A stretch of DNA of 64,000 nt from Narthecium ossifragum (lineage: Eukaryota; Streptophyta; Magnoliopsida; Dioscoreales; Nartheciaceae), in NCBI GenBank assembly GCA_963920575.1, contig OY986969.1, positions 9,173,096 through 9,237,095 on the forward strand, written 5' to 3'. Within the stretch, counting starts at the first letter, position 1. Each line of letters opens with the position of its first letter. Shown here one piece after another: positions 12,119-24,184 of the stretch. The position numbers were made by a program, and so were the translations under genes. A model generated the notes under the pieces. It had not been told where the DNA came from. It searched no databases and was given only the letters and a program-made list of their open reading frames with translations.

Positions 12119-15100
12119 TTATCTTCTTAAAGAGAGTTGTTGAGAAATACGAGCTATTTTGTCTCTGAATGCTTTCAACCGATTCTTGCTCTTGACAAAT
12201 TTAGCATTGATTTCAATTTGGCGATCTTTGGAAGAGTCAGCTTCAAGAGCATCATATTCTTCCATATCTTTTTTGCTCTCTTGGTTGAGTTGCATACCTT
12301 CTTTGATAAGATAGCCCCTTTGTGTCTTCAGTTGAAGAATTTGTGCTTCCAATTCTTTGATTTGAGCATCAACTTTAGAAATAGTTGATTCCCTCTCGCC
12401 AACAGCATCCACATTCGTCGATATCTTTTTAATGCTCTCGCTGATCTTGTCTTTTAAGAATGCTCGCCGCTCTCGACGTTCTCCAACAAGAACAAGCTCG
12501 TGGATTAAAGTCTTCTTTTCCGCATCAAAGCTCTCGATAATCGACTTATACTTTGGATGTCATCTATTTCTTCAAATGAAAACCCTAATGCTTCAGAGTC
12601 AATAGTCAAGAATACGGCAGTCGATCTCTGAAGAATATTCTGATCTGGAGCTGTGAAGTCTTCCTTGTGTACCTTGTCCAAAATAAGCATGCAATGGGCC
12701 AATGCTTTTCTAAGGTCCTGATATCGACCTTGCTGGACAACAGCAGGATCCGAGGTCGTTTGTTTTCCATACAAATGAGCTTGCCAGGACTCATTCAGAG
12801 AAATGAGGGAATTGACTAAATTAGCCATATCAGCCGACAGAGTAGAGAACCATAAAACTTACGATCATTATGGATCATACAAATAAATGTGATCAGTTAA
12901 GTTTGAATTCATACCTCATCTGAAACAAAAGTGGATGAACTTTTTTGAGGAGTGTTGAACCATATCGATGGCGCAATTACTGGTACAATTGCTAAGGTAT
13001 ATTCGGCCATCGTCGTTTGTGGCATGGTAGGACTTGGAGCTGATAGAGTAACAGAAGTATTTATTGTTGAAGTACTGGGGGGCACATTGACAAGATGTTG
13101 AATGTCAATGGCCGATAACTCTGGGATAGGAGATGTCTCGACCAAGGGTTGTAGGGTCGATACACCGGTAGAAGCTATGTCAGATGATAGTTGAATATCA
13201 CCAAGGTCCCTTAAAATATTATAAGGACCATGAACAAGCATCTGACCGATAGGTGACAAACCTGGTTGGGTTGGAGTGAGGTTCAAAACGTCATAAATAT
13301 TTTCGACGTCAACATCATCTCGTCTTTCCTCTTCAGATGATGAGATGACAATGTTTTCTCGACTAGAGGGCTGTTAATATAAAATGAAAAAAGATCAATA
13401 CAGTGTTTTATTCAAAATGAACACATAATTGTTCTGTCAAGATTCCAACCTGACTAGGGACAACAACAAGGTCTTTATCAGTTCCTTCACCAACAGTTTT
13501 CTCAGCCACATCAGAGGGAGAATTAGAAAGAGAAAAAAGGTGGGAAGGAGTAGAGACGTCCGATCTCTCTCTATAAGACAAAGACGAGTAAGTTCGAGAT
13601 ACAAAAGTAAAGAAATGCAAGATAGCGAACAAAATACTCACTTAGAAGCAGAGGCGGAATGCACACTCTGCCTACTTTCTGGCGAGCCTGCATCATCTCC
13701 AACTGCTGAAGATGAACGAGCTTGATGTTCAGTTTCCTCAGTTGCTACTCCCTCAACCACTACATTCTCAATTGTTGCTTCATCGGTCATCTCCTCGACT
13801 AAAGGTCTCTTGGCCAATGGAGATATCCTGGATTCACCGGTTAGTCCCTATTTCTTCTTATGAGAAGAAGCTTCTTCAATAGACTTCCCCTTTCTCTTTT
13901 TGGGTGATTTCTCACTTCTTCCGGTGGAAGCATCCACTTCTTTCTTTTTCTTCTGAGGTCTATTTTTCGCCTCAATCTGTTCCAAAACATCCTTCTTACG
14001 TCCCAACTTCTTCTTGGGAGGAACAAAGTTGTTAAAAACATCAGTTTTGTCTTTAGAAAAATGACGCTCTTTGATGGCCGAATCCCAAGTGTCAACTATG
14101 GTAGCATCGATATTGGCCACTGGCTCAAAACTCGAAAGTTTAAAGCGTTTGCAAAGTGCTATATCTTTTTTCTCTACGGAGACTACCCTATCGAGGTTAT
14201 GGAAAACACATCGCCCTTTAGCTATTATATTATAACTGAAATAAGGGGGAACTGGCCAAACTTGCTTTAAACCAAATTGGCGAGCGACAAAATTTGGAGC
14301 GTAGACCTCTACTCCGCATTTATTGTTGGATCTGCCCCACACCATATCAAAATGAAGATCTCGACCAACCAAAAAACAAGCCCATGCCAATCTTTTTTCC
14401 TCATCGTCCAGATCAGCTGATAAATCGAGGAGTGGACGAATGCAAGCTGGGTGAGAATTATGGTTGAAAGGACGATATGAAGCAAAACTGGATAAAGTAT
14501 AAAAGTAATTGAAAGTATGCTGGAGAGATTTGGGAATAAAAGAAGAAGAAAGATACAAGTGACCTTGCGTCCTGGCCGATGAAGAAGGAGGAACATGGAG
14601 CCCAGGAAAATAGGATCTAAGCCATAATTGGACGATCCAAAGTGGGCCAAAACCAGTGAGACTACTACTTTCTCTCAATTGCTCGAGAGTAAAATAGATG
14701 CCTCGATATATGGCCGATAAGATAAAAGTAGAAAAGGAAAACATTTGTTTTCCAGAAACCATAGCTCGGGCGAGACCGATATAACCTTTGATAGGTTTTT
14801 TGGAAGGGAGACAGAGAACAAATTTACAAAGCCAATAATAGATGAACGCTAATCGTTCTCTAGCGTTTGGTGGCTCATCAGTTTCTTCAAGTTTGGCATA
14901 AGCATTGATAAAAACACCATAGTTTTTATCAGAATCAAAAACTGTCTCTTTAGAAGGAAACTCCATATTAGCTGATACTAGATCACCAATAGGAGAAAGA
15001 CCAGTCAAAAGAGAAATGTCTAAGAGGGTGATGGAAAGAGTACCACAAGCAAAAACAAAATTATTGTATTCTGTCGACCAAAAAAGAAACGATGACAAAA

Positions 15101-15533
15101 GTAAATTAGGCCCTTGAGCAGGAACCCTAGTGCTCAAATCAAAGAAATCCAAAATGCCAGCATCAGAAAAGATTTTCTTGGAATCTAAGTGATTAACCAT
15201 TCTACTATGCTATTTAGTAAACTTGTCATCGATCAAAGGCCATGTTATGATGGGATTCTTGACAGAAAGAGTAGAAAGATTAAGTTCTTGGGAAAAAGGC
15301 AAATCGTCGAAAGTTGGAAAACTCTTAACAACAACTTGGAGATCAGAAGAAAGAGAGGGCAAAAGATCAAAAACGAAGCAAGGACCCAAGGAAAAGAACC
15401 TGGAAGAAGAACCTCCTGCCTTGACCAGATAATTCCCTCTCGCCTCATCTAATCTCAAGATTCCATTAAATTCCCCATAGGCTTTGCAGACATCCTTGTG
15501 CAACTCCTCCTCAATTTTAAATTCACGAACCAT
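12119..15533 (-). pseudogene. Antisense plant mobile domain (PMD) gene with introns, inside the Tat element
   Basis: It lies opposite to pol, between integrase and the 3' LTR. Exon 1 (15533-13642) has the plant mobile domain: SKKIFSDAGILDFFDL, then FVFACGTLSITLLDISLLTG (about residues 120-200), then a long helical region and a Lys-rich nuclear-localisation-like tail. Two in-frame TAG codons (15210-15212, where the family has Trp, and 13848-13850) interrupt an otherwise open frame. Introns with clean GT-AG borders follow: 13641-13571 (GTGAGT...TTATAG) and 13449-13371 (GTTGG...TAACAG), joining exons 13570-13450 and 13370-12915 in phase. A third donor (GAG/GTATGA) is at 12914. The last exon (about 12828-12119) has a coiled coil (about 12412-12250) and a one-base shift near 12555. 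PMD genes are known from plants and from antisense regions of Tat elements. The molecular role is unknown to me. Confidence 0.8.
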
Positions 15534-15917
15534 AGCGACAAATAGAAAAGTTCACGGAGACAAGGAAGAAGAAGAACTCTATGATGATTCAAGAACTCAC
15601 AAGAAGAAAAAACCCAAGCGCCGTAGAGGAAAGAGAAGAAAGAAAACTAGAACCCTAATAGAACGAAGAAGAACCAATAAAGTTCTTTCGCGCCAAAGAC
15701 GTATGGCCAAAAGGGTATGCATGTAAGAGAGGGACGGCACATTAAATGCGGAATATCAAAAGATATGGATGGAGAAGGAAAACAGAAAGACGATTCTGTT
15801 TCCCAGAGAATGGTCATCATTAGCCTTTAGTGGTTAACCAGCAAGCTGTCAAATCGCATCAGATGCGGTTATCTCATCATAAATTCAAACTCCTCGATTA
15901 CTGCATGGGGGGCAAAA
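15534..15917 (+). promoter_or_regulatory. Upstream region of the antisense gene and polypurine tract of the Tat element
   Basis: No gene is seen. On the minus strand it would hold the promoter of the antisense gene. At the right edge, GCATGGGGGGCAAAA (15903-15917) is the polypurine tract that abuts the 3' LTR and primes plus-strand synthesis. Confidence 0.7.
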
Positions 15918-17287
15918 TGTTAGCCAAAATAATGGCTAACCAATCAATGATTAACATGTCAGCATAATAAATATAGTCAATAGAATGTCAAATCCAAATC
16001 GAACGATATCGCTCAAAGATAAGTTCATCACCCTAAGATCGATATCGTGCAGAGAAATTTATCGATATCGTTCAGACAAGCTTATCGATGTCGTCCAGAG
16101 AAGTTTATCAATATTGTCCAGAGAAGTTTATCGATATCGTTCAAGAAACTTATCGATATCGTCCAGAGAAGTTTATCGATGTCGCTTAAAGAAATCTATC
16201 GATATCACTCAGAGAAATTTATCGATCAAAGAGAAGAATCATCAATAAAAAATGATGACTGTTTCTACATAAAGAAACCATGAATCAAGAACGATGATAA
16301 TTTAAGATGGATAATATTGTTGACTAAGAACGATAATCTTCTTTACACAAGAAGTTTGTCGACCAACAGCAATCATAAGTTATCGACCAAAGACTTGGTT
16401 CATTTATAGATAACAAGATGTCAGTTCTGGACGATAAAGAAGTGAAATAAGAGAAAGCACCAATCAAGGAAAATGACATTATGTACACAAGCCCACCAAC
16501 CCGACGCAACCGTCATCGGCTAGAAGCTTATCGCCCAGACGCAAACGTCACTGGCCAAAGCAAAGAATGAAGAAACGAGGAAACATCGGAAAACATGGGA
16601 CACGCGGCTCCTCCAGAGTAAAAGACGAAAAACGACAGAGAACGTGCTGGACTAAGCAATTGAACTGCTCTAGTATAAATAGTTTTCTTCCTTCACCATG
16701 TAATCTCTCTCGCAAAACTTCAGCAGAGGCTATGCGCCTGGTTTTCATTATGTCCTTTAGGATGTTTTCCATTCCTGTAAGTTGATTATTTCTTTAATAT
16801 AATGGCATCGTTTCTTCAATTCTTAGTTAGTCTTTTATGCTTTAAGTAGTTAGATTACTGTTTTAGATGGATAATCTAGGTTTAAATAGTTTCTTTAGTT
16901 AAAGTTTTCTTTACTGCTTTTTCCTTAGAATAATTTAATATTAGGAGTTTTATTTCTTAGATTAGATTAAGTTAATGAGTAGATTTAGATGTGTTTTTCT
17001 GGATTTAGTAATTTAGGCTGATCTTTATCCTTTATTTAATTAACTCCGTAATCCTAGATAATTTAAGGCTTCCATTAGGTCAATTTAGATTATTTTAAGT
17101 TAATCTAGATAATTAGTTTTAATTAAGTTATTAAATTAGGTTTAATTTAGATGTCCATATTACTTGACATCTCTGATTCGATCATTCGAAGGATTAGAAC
17201 ATAACCATAATCATCTGATACTTAAGTGTGGAATAGGATTTGACCTTGACTATTTGACCGGTCAACAGTTAGATTTCCTCTCTAACA
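15918..17287 (+). repeat. 3' LTR of the Tat element
   Basis: TGTTAG...CTAACA ends, 1370 bp. A tandem array of a roughly 27-bp unit with the palindromic core ATCGATATCG and a CCAGAGAAG spacer fills about 15998-16226 in U3. The TATA box TATAAATAG is at 16674-16682, followed by an RNA-leader-like region. The 5' LTR ends identically. Confidence 0.92.
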
Positions 17288-18544
17288 GGGGTATTTTACT
17301 GACTTCCCTTGTTATTGTTTGCTACAAACAACTCAATGCCCAATAGAGATTATGACATCAACATGAGAGGCATAGAGCTCCAATTGTCAAGAAGAGGTGA
17401 AAATGAATCATGGTATCGGATACGAGGGCGCTTAGGCAAGGGGTATCAATCAGATCCTTTATGGTGAGCTAAAGATGCCGATCAAAGTTTCAAGGAGACG
17501 CTAGGGCACGATTGTTCATTACTCTGGCTATTAGGATTTTGATACCATATCTTAAACTTACTAGTGAACTCAAACGTAGAACAATTAATGCCTTCATTTG
17601 AATCGTGCCCTATGATGTTAAGGCAACCATGCTTGCATAATATAACTCATGACGTGTGAGTACGATACGAGTCGATCCCTTTGCCATGTCATCATCTTCT
17701 TCCTCCTCTCTTCTCTCTCGTGCCCGAGCCCTAGCATCATCGCCGACCACCTACTTCCAGCCCTCTCCAACCACCCCCGTCGCCACCTAAACCCGACATA
17801 ATGTCCTCCTTGACCCCATGACCCTCATCCCTCTTCTTCCCGCCGGCCATCATCTCCTCCGGCGACCTCCACGCCACCCCACAACCCGACAGTCACTATT
17901 CTCAACCCAGATCCACCTCAATCTCACCTTGAAACCTCCCAGATCCTTCCTAGAACCCTCGCTAATCTACCCAGACCTCCTTTCCGACGTCCCAAGCCAC
18001 TCCTGAACTCCACCGTCGCCCCCGAAGCCGGACAACCCAAACCTCATAGTCGTTTCCCCTAGATCCGAGCGATCCAATCCGAGCCATTGGATCTCATCCC
18101 CACTGTCCGACGTCTCCACCGGCGAGGATCCCGACCGCCGTTGTGCCTCCGACGCCGGCGATCCGCTTCCGGCGATTCTCAGCTGCCGAATCCACCTTAG
18201 CTTCTTCTCGAAGCTTCCCTGATTGACTCAGTCAACCTGACTCAGCCACTTAATCTAGACCCATCCCAATCCAACCCAATCAAACCATATTCGAACCAAC
18301 CCAATTGAATCAGTCTAGACCAATTCCTTGAGTCAGATCTGAACCATATCAGATATGATTCGATCCAGCTAGCCAGATCATCCAATTGGACTCACTCAAG
18401 TCCGATCAGACTGAATTCTTATCAATTGTAGTAGAGATCCGATAAGAGAGGATTGCGAGTAGACCGCTCGTATCAGAGTATTAGCACTTTATCTCATATG
18501 GATAAGTTTGGTACCTGAGCTAAAAAAACATCTTTCTTCTCAGG
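17288..18544. other. Unassigned DNA between the Tat element and the nested block
   Basis: I recognise no gene here. 17700-18230 is C-rich and Pro/Ser/Leu-coding in the plus frames (for example 17818-18006), which looks like compositional bias and not a protein. 18230-18420 has repeated AACCCAAT/GACTCA-like runs. It could be flanking intergenic DNA or a decayed element. Confidence 0.4.
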
Positions 18545-18673
18545 AATTTTTTTTAAAATAATATTATTTTAATAAAATATTATTAAAATATACCCATGGA
18601 GAAAATATTGATGGGGATATGCTTGCTTTGACCAAGTCTGCGCCACACTGTCGTGACCTTTTATTTTTTTAAT

Positions 18674-18968
18674 TCAGTCAATAAAGACATAACTTGGAGT
18701 TACGTTTTGATATAAAGAGGTAACGTCTTTGACCATTTTTTCATCTATGACCTCTTCCCCTGTATCTCCTTTCTCCAACTTTTCATCTTTAAAGATGAAG
18801 TCAGCTGGAGCTGCCTCGTCCTTCCCAGCACCCACAATCTCCACAAAGTTAATTGCACATCTGAGTGCCACTTCTACGACAAATCCAATTGAAGTTGGGT
18901 CAGCAGCTAATGATGCAACAATGGTTGTGACTGCATTGGAGGTTGCAGCAACAGAAGTTGTGCATCAA
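18674..18968 (-). pseudogene. Repeat-module reading frame, C-terminal part (function unknown)
   Basis: A minus-strand frame reads an Ala/Val/Thr-rich stretch (AATSNAVTTIVASLAADPTS), then GFVVEVALRCAINFVEIVG, then an acidic part with KLEKGDTGEEVIDEKMVKD, ending near 18674. The Ala-rich part is the same module as at 53940-54009 plus 60096-60150, and LEKGDTGE resembles FEKGDPGE and VEKGDMKE of the frame near 60300-60480. It is probably the 3' end of one gene-like unit with tandem modules, split by the L1. I do not recognise the family. Confidence 0.45.
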
Positions 18969-18995
18969 TTCATGCGTGGCTGAGATGTTGTCGGG

Positions 18996-19110
18996 GGAAG
19001 CATGATCTCCTCCTCCTCCCCACCTCTCCCCCCCCCCACCCCCCCCTCCTCCTCTCCCCCCCGCCCCCCCTCCTCCTCTCCCCCCCACTCAGGCCCGTCA
19101 TTTCTCTCCC
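18996..19110 (+). other. Extremely C-rich tract at the LINE 5' end
   Basis: About 90 bp are nearly pure C with short T runs (19004-19087), G-rich on the other strand. The position fits the 5' UTR of the LINE. Confidence 0.7.
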
Positions 19111-19379
19111 CCGGTGCCGGTCTTTGCCTGTCGGGGGTCCTCTCCACCAACCTCTGATCCTCCTGTCAAACAACCTCTTTGTAATGTCTTCCAACCCTTG
19201 TCCCCTGTTTCCCTTGTCACACCCTCCCCTTCTCTGGGAACAGCTTTTCCTTCCTCTGTTCCTCACCCCCTTTCCTCTACTTCGTTGCCCTAGCCCTCGT
19301 CCCCACATTTATTCCCCGCGACTCCACTTTACCATGGCCACCTACCCATGCGGACCCTTCTTTATCACCAGAACTTAGG

Positions 19380-19960
19380 AGCTGCGGGGGTGGATCCGAG
19401 GGAGGGCAACATGACGAAGCACGTGGTGGGTTCACCAATGGGAGCTGCTCCGCCACCATGCGAGCCACCTATTCTGGAATTGGACGAAAGGGATATGGCG
19501 AGGACTCGGTTAGCATGGGAACATGCAGCGTACGCGCGGCTTGATGGCCGAATGCGCTTGGACGAGCTAAGGTGGTGCTTGGAATGGTTGTGGGCTCCTT
19601 TTAAACCAGTTCTAGTGTTGAAGATGATCTCTTTGTTCTCTGCTTTAGGCGGGGAGAGGATTTGCTGCGGGCCATGTCTGGTGGCCCCTGGCGTCTAGGG
19701 AAGCTAACACTTTCCCTCTATGGCTGGCAAGACGAGTTTAGGCCAGGCGAGGATACCCTGCTTTACAAGCCGGCGTAGGTTCGCTTCCCGGGCTTGCCTG
19801 TGGACCACTTTGGACAAGAGCGACTGGTGCAAATAGCCAGTGCTATTGGTAAACCCATTCTGGTGGATCCTGCTTCTGCGCGAGCGTCTCGATGTCGCTT
19901 CGCTCATGTTTGTGTCTTGATTCGCACGGACCTACCGGTGGTGGAAGGGATCTGGTTGAG
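19380..19960 (+). pseudogene. LINE ORF1 (nucleic-acid-binding), decayed and truncated
   Basis: ORF1 of plant L1 elements binds the element RNA. The frame 19408-19698 covers the start of the DUF4283-type domain. It shifts near 19620, and the other frame continues through GGPWRLGKLTLSLYGW to an in-frame TAG (19776-19778), where the family has the W of WVRFPGLP. Next come FGQERLVQIASAIGKPILVD and the typical C-terminal RFAHVCVLI...LPVVEGIWL. The LTR fragment at 19961 cuts the frame there. A remnant continues at 23621-24180 without a clear frame. Confidence 0.75.
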
Positions 19961-21235
19961 TGATGAGTCACTAAATATTCATACTTAAACCCCTTAATTT
20001 ACATTTGTTAGCCTGAGAGTGTTTGTATTTGATAGTTTGTTAATTGATTTCAGGTTTAATGAAGATTGAAGTTAGAAAATACAAAAAAAGACTAATCTAT
20101 GGAAATTATGCTGCTCCGCTGTCAGTTTGAAAAGAATTCACCAAATTCTCCAGATAAATCCTAAATTCCTGAAATTTGGAGGACTTATAGAAGACTTCAA
20201 GATGAACAACTTTCATGTTGGACACTTCACGAGATTCTGGACAGATTAATAGCAGTTTTCAAGAATATGAAGATAAACAGATGCTGGGAGACTGGTCCGT
20301 CGACGCTCAGGGGCATATTCGCCAAATATTCCATATAAGTCCAAATAATATCAAATATTCGGGACATGACAGAAGACTTCCTAATCTACACCTTTCAAGT
20401 TGAGCACATTTCTCAATTCCGAATGGGTTGAACCCAATCGCGACTGGAAGAGGCTGTCAGACTTAAACTAGGAAATCCGAGTTGCACTTGAGGTCCAACT
20501 CAACCCAAAACCCTAATTCCGGGAATACACCTATAAGAAGGTGTTTGCTGGCCGAAAATTGGAGGTCCCCATAGAGAGAAAAGAGAGAACTAGGGTTTGG
20601 AGGATTCTCTGGAGAAGATGGAGCTACAACGTGGATCCCTATCGTTCTTCATTGAATCTAAGGCTTCTATCACAAAGATGAGTAGCTAATTCTATCCTTA
20701 GGGATCTCATGAAGCTTTAGTGTAGCTTCTTTGTATTTTCTAGTTTGATTCTTGTCATCTTTTCAAAGACATGATCCTATGAATATGGTTTTATTTTATA
20801 AAGAGTTGAGGGAACAGAGTTCCTTGACGTACATTCAGACCTACTTGATTGCTGTGCTTGATGGTAGAGATTCGTAGGATGGTTTTCATGTTGGTTTTGT
20901 GTATGCCTTTGAGATAATCTATGCTAGATGAAGATAGGTTGTACTCATATTAAGTTCGAAGACAATCTATGCTAAGTTTAGATAGGTTATGCCTTAGGGA
21001 AGCAATCGCATTATTTTAGGGATTCATGTAAGCTTAAGAAGCTGTGAATCCATAATGTCGAGATCAGAAAACAAGAGGATAACTAGAGAATACAGGAAGT
21101 GAAACTAAAGTGGATTGAGTAATCCCTAGGTTTTCTCTCATTAATCTATTCCAATTTCGCTAATCGCTTTCTTAATTAGTTTTAATTAATCCGTTTCTAA
21201 AACCCAAATCAATCCTTCTTCGCTTTAGGAGAAAC
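19961..21235 (+). repeat. Truncated LTR of the Athila-like family (copy 2)
   Basis: It is colinear with 1512-about 2780: same start TGATGAGTCACTAAAT, the GTCCGTCGACG stretch, ACCCTAAT and the long TTAATTAGTTTTAATTAAT motif. It stops where the solo LTR begins. There is no purine tract before it, so it is not attached to an internal region here. Its 3' end (about 150 bp) is missing. Confidence 0.75.
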
Positions 21236-23620
21236 CCTAGGGATTTGGGCCCGTGGCTCGTTGTGGACCGCAAGGGTAATTTGGGAAATTGCGTCTTGTC
21301 AGTTTGTTTCACACCCGCGTGTGTACACACAGCCTTTGATTGATGATTGGGTTTAAGTAGATCCGTTTAGGGGGTTTTTGACTTGTGAATCGATCCAAAC
21401 TAGTGTTGGATCGATCCAGCCAAGTCTTGGATCAATCCCTCTTGGTCTTGGATCGATCCGGGTACTGTAGCAGAGCAGTTGAGCTTGCGAGGATGGCCGT
21501 CGTGGCTGTCGCTCTCCGCTGTCAGAGGAGAGACGACTTCCTCTCCTCTCCTCCCCTTTTCCCCTCCTTCCTTGGCCTTCCCCCTCACTATTCTTCCTCT
21601 TCTCTTCCTCTTCTCTTTCCCCTCCTTCTTCCTTCCTTCTTCTTCCCGCGGGCTCTGTTTCCCATGTTCTGGCAGCCCCTTCTTCTCCTCCTTTCTCCCT
21701 ACTCCGGCCACCGTTTTGGGAGCTTGAAGGCTCGTTCGATCCGTGGCGGCGTGAGGAAGATCCTTGACATGGTTTGGGGCTGGGTTGGTGACTGTTTAGC
21801 GGGGAATCAACCGAGTGCGTTTCTGGTAGGTGTTCTACCTACGAGAGTTGTTTAGGGGTGTTCTCTTGATCTAGCCGTTAGATCTTGCTGTTCTTTGTGT
21901 TGTTGGATGCATGTTGCTTAGTATAATTTCTGGTTTAAGCTTCATGAACTTTGGTTGAGATTTTAGTAGGATTTATGCATGTTAAACTCGGATTTTTTCG
22001 GTTTCTCTGTTCTTGAGGAACAGCCGGTTTACGGCGCGTTTTCCGATTTGTACAAGCATGATATTGACTTATTATGCACAGGAGAGTTGTAGATCTCTGA
22101 GTTATCTTTCCATTCCAGCTTATTTCGTATTTTTCTGATTTTTCTACGAATTGTGATGATTGTTCTCGTGGCCTGCGACGAGACTAATCTGAAGCTGGTA
22201 TGAAGCTGTTCGGATCGATCCAAATGTTTTGGATCGATCCAATGTTTTCTGGATCGATCCAAATATTTCGGATCGATCCCAAAGTTTTTTGATGGAGTTT
22301 TATTGACCATTTTTAGTGATTTTGATTAGTGTTTTCCCAGTAACCGAACCGTTGGATGTTTCCCGATTTTGGATATGTGGATCCCAGCATGTAGATCTAC
22401 TAAAATCTAAGTTGGATCTCGAATCCGACGTCGTTTGGATGTCAGATCGATGGGGTCAACTAGCTGCTATGTAGAGAATGTTTTGGTGTGTTAAATATAA
22501 TATTATATGTTTGGATTATAATATTATATTTTACTATTCATCGCGGTTTTCGGGGTTGCTTCCCGTTGCAGGAGTTCACGGTTAACGGTCGTGGTACCGT
22601 CGTAATGCCGGGACCCGCTGCGGATCGGCTAGCAGCGGTTGGTAGTATCGCTGCAACGATCCAGTTGGACTTGTATGCTGCCTTGTCATACTGTTGCATG
22701 CTTATTTCTCTTACTTGTGTATTTTCATAGCATGCATTCTCTGTTGTGCATTAGTTGCATGGTTAGGACGTGGGTGATCTGTGGGTCGCCGTCCCAAGGC
22801 TGGAAGCTCGGATTTAGCCCTAGGACCGGGGTTGGGTAGCTTGGTCCAGGTTCAAATTGTGGTGTCCAGTCAAACTTGATGATAGGCTTAGATGACTGGT
22901 ACACATGTTGCTTGATGATTATAGAGGTCGTGTCGGCCTTGAGTCAGATGCTGAGGTGTAGCCCGTGTTCCACTGTATTGACCCTTGAGTAGAGAGGTTG
23001 ACTACTTAGCGGTGCTTTTTCCCGCCTGCAGTGCCGTTCCCTGCATGTGGGCCAGCAGTGTTGTTTCCTGCTACTGAGTGTGACCAGACATGTGACCAGC
23101 TCGGCTGGAAGACCATGATCGTGGGCCTCAGGGACACGCGGTTGGGGTTATGGGGCCCATGTGTACACCCAGGTCTTACTTGAGGGCGACACTCTTGTGT
23201 TCCCCTTCCTTCTGTGTGGCGTAGTGTAGAACCCTACTGAGCTTTATGCTCACTCCTACCCGGGCTGTGTTTTGCAGGTGCAGGCGCCAGCTCTTCTTCA
23301 GTAGCCCCTACCGGGCAGGTGTTTGGTGGCGCGGCGGCGTCTGGCGGGGTCTGAGGATCGGTGATCACTTTCTACACTTTTTGTTATAGTTAGTCTCCTA
23401 CGGGAGTATGATGTATAAACTGTTGTAACCCCTTTGAGGTTTTGGAATATTATATTATATCTATTGAGGTTTGAAATTATTGTATTATTCAGGGGTGCTT
23501 ATGAACTGTTTAATGAAACCAGTAGGCTAAAGGGAACCCCTCGCTATTATTTCCGCATTTAGTTAGGTTCCGGTTCGCGTCGCCCGGCCCGGTTGGTCTT
23601 TCACGGGTCGAGGCGCGACA
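21236..23620 (+). repeat. Solo LTR of the long-LTR family (copy A), 5' end slightly eroded
   Basis: It matches the LTR family of 54922-57222 in the same order: GTGGCTCGTTGTGGACC, the CT-rich block, pairs of GGATCGATCC (21393-21458 and four at 22209-22280), GACCGGGGTTGGGTAGC, GGTCGTGTCGGCC and the final TTCCGGTTCGCGTCGCCCGG ending GGCGCGACA at 23620. The first 30-45 bp differ or are missing. LINE ORF1 sequence resumes after it. Confidence 0.78.
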
Positions 23621-24184
23621 GATCCTCTGGGTACGGAGCTAATGCAGGCTGAGACAATCGCTGGCGGGACGGCGAGAGTGGTTGGCTCTGACTCTGCAAC
23701 CCAGGCTTTACAGCTGGAGGAGGGTCTTTCAAATTTTGAAGTGCATGAGGGAGCGGGCGAATTTGATCATAGAGTGCCGGTTCCGGGCGCGGAGGGCTAC
23801 CTGGTTGAACCTACCTTAGGGGGGATACTTCTCTACCTGCTCAACTGGGGTGTGGTTCTCGGGTGGCTGTGTCGTCCCCTTGTCCTCGGGAAGAGCTCTC
23901 CACTACATCCACCCAAGGGGGGATGATGTCCCTGCTGAAGCTACTGTCGATGCCTCTGTCGATGACTCCGGTAACTCCCTGGAAGCCTTCCACCTCCACG
24001 CCCTAGAATCTCTCCTCATCGCCCTTCTTCCCTATCCTACCTAGAACACTGAAGGAGAGGAGGATGCTTGGGACACGGAGTCGGATAACGATGATGAAGC
24101 GGCTATCCGGGGCGTTCGTGCCTTGCCTCTGGCGGTGCAAGGTGGCTCCTCCGCACCCTTGGGTGTGCTCACCATTGTTGATCC

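Larger units (their letters stand above)
2938..17287 (+). mobile_element. Tat-lineage Ty3/gypsy retrotransposon, nearly full length
   Basis: Two related LTRs (5' 2938-4031, 3' 15918-17287) flank gag, protease, RT/RNase H, a second RNase H with integrase, and a long antisense gene region. The second RNase H between RT/RNase H and integrase is the hallmark of the Tat lineage. The 3' LTR has TGTTAG...CTAACA ends. The 5' LTR lacks about 280 bp at its start, so no target duplication can be read. Frames are broken in several places: TGA at 4712, shifts near 6590, 7518, 8237 and 10125, and a lost integrase glutamate. This copy cannot be autonomous. Confidence 0.9.

Noticed and set aside
17818..18006. 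Proline/leucine-rich frame
   Set aside because: Low-complexity C-rich DNA without a start context, domain or supporting frame around it.
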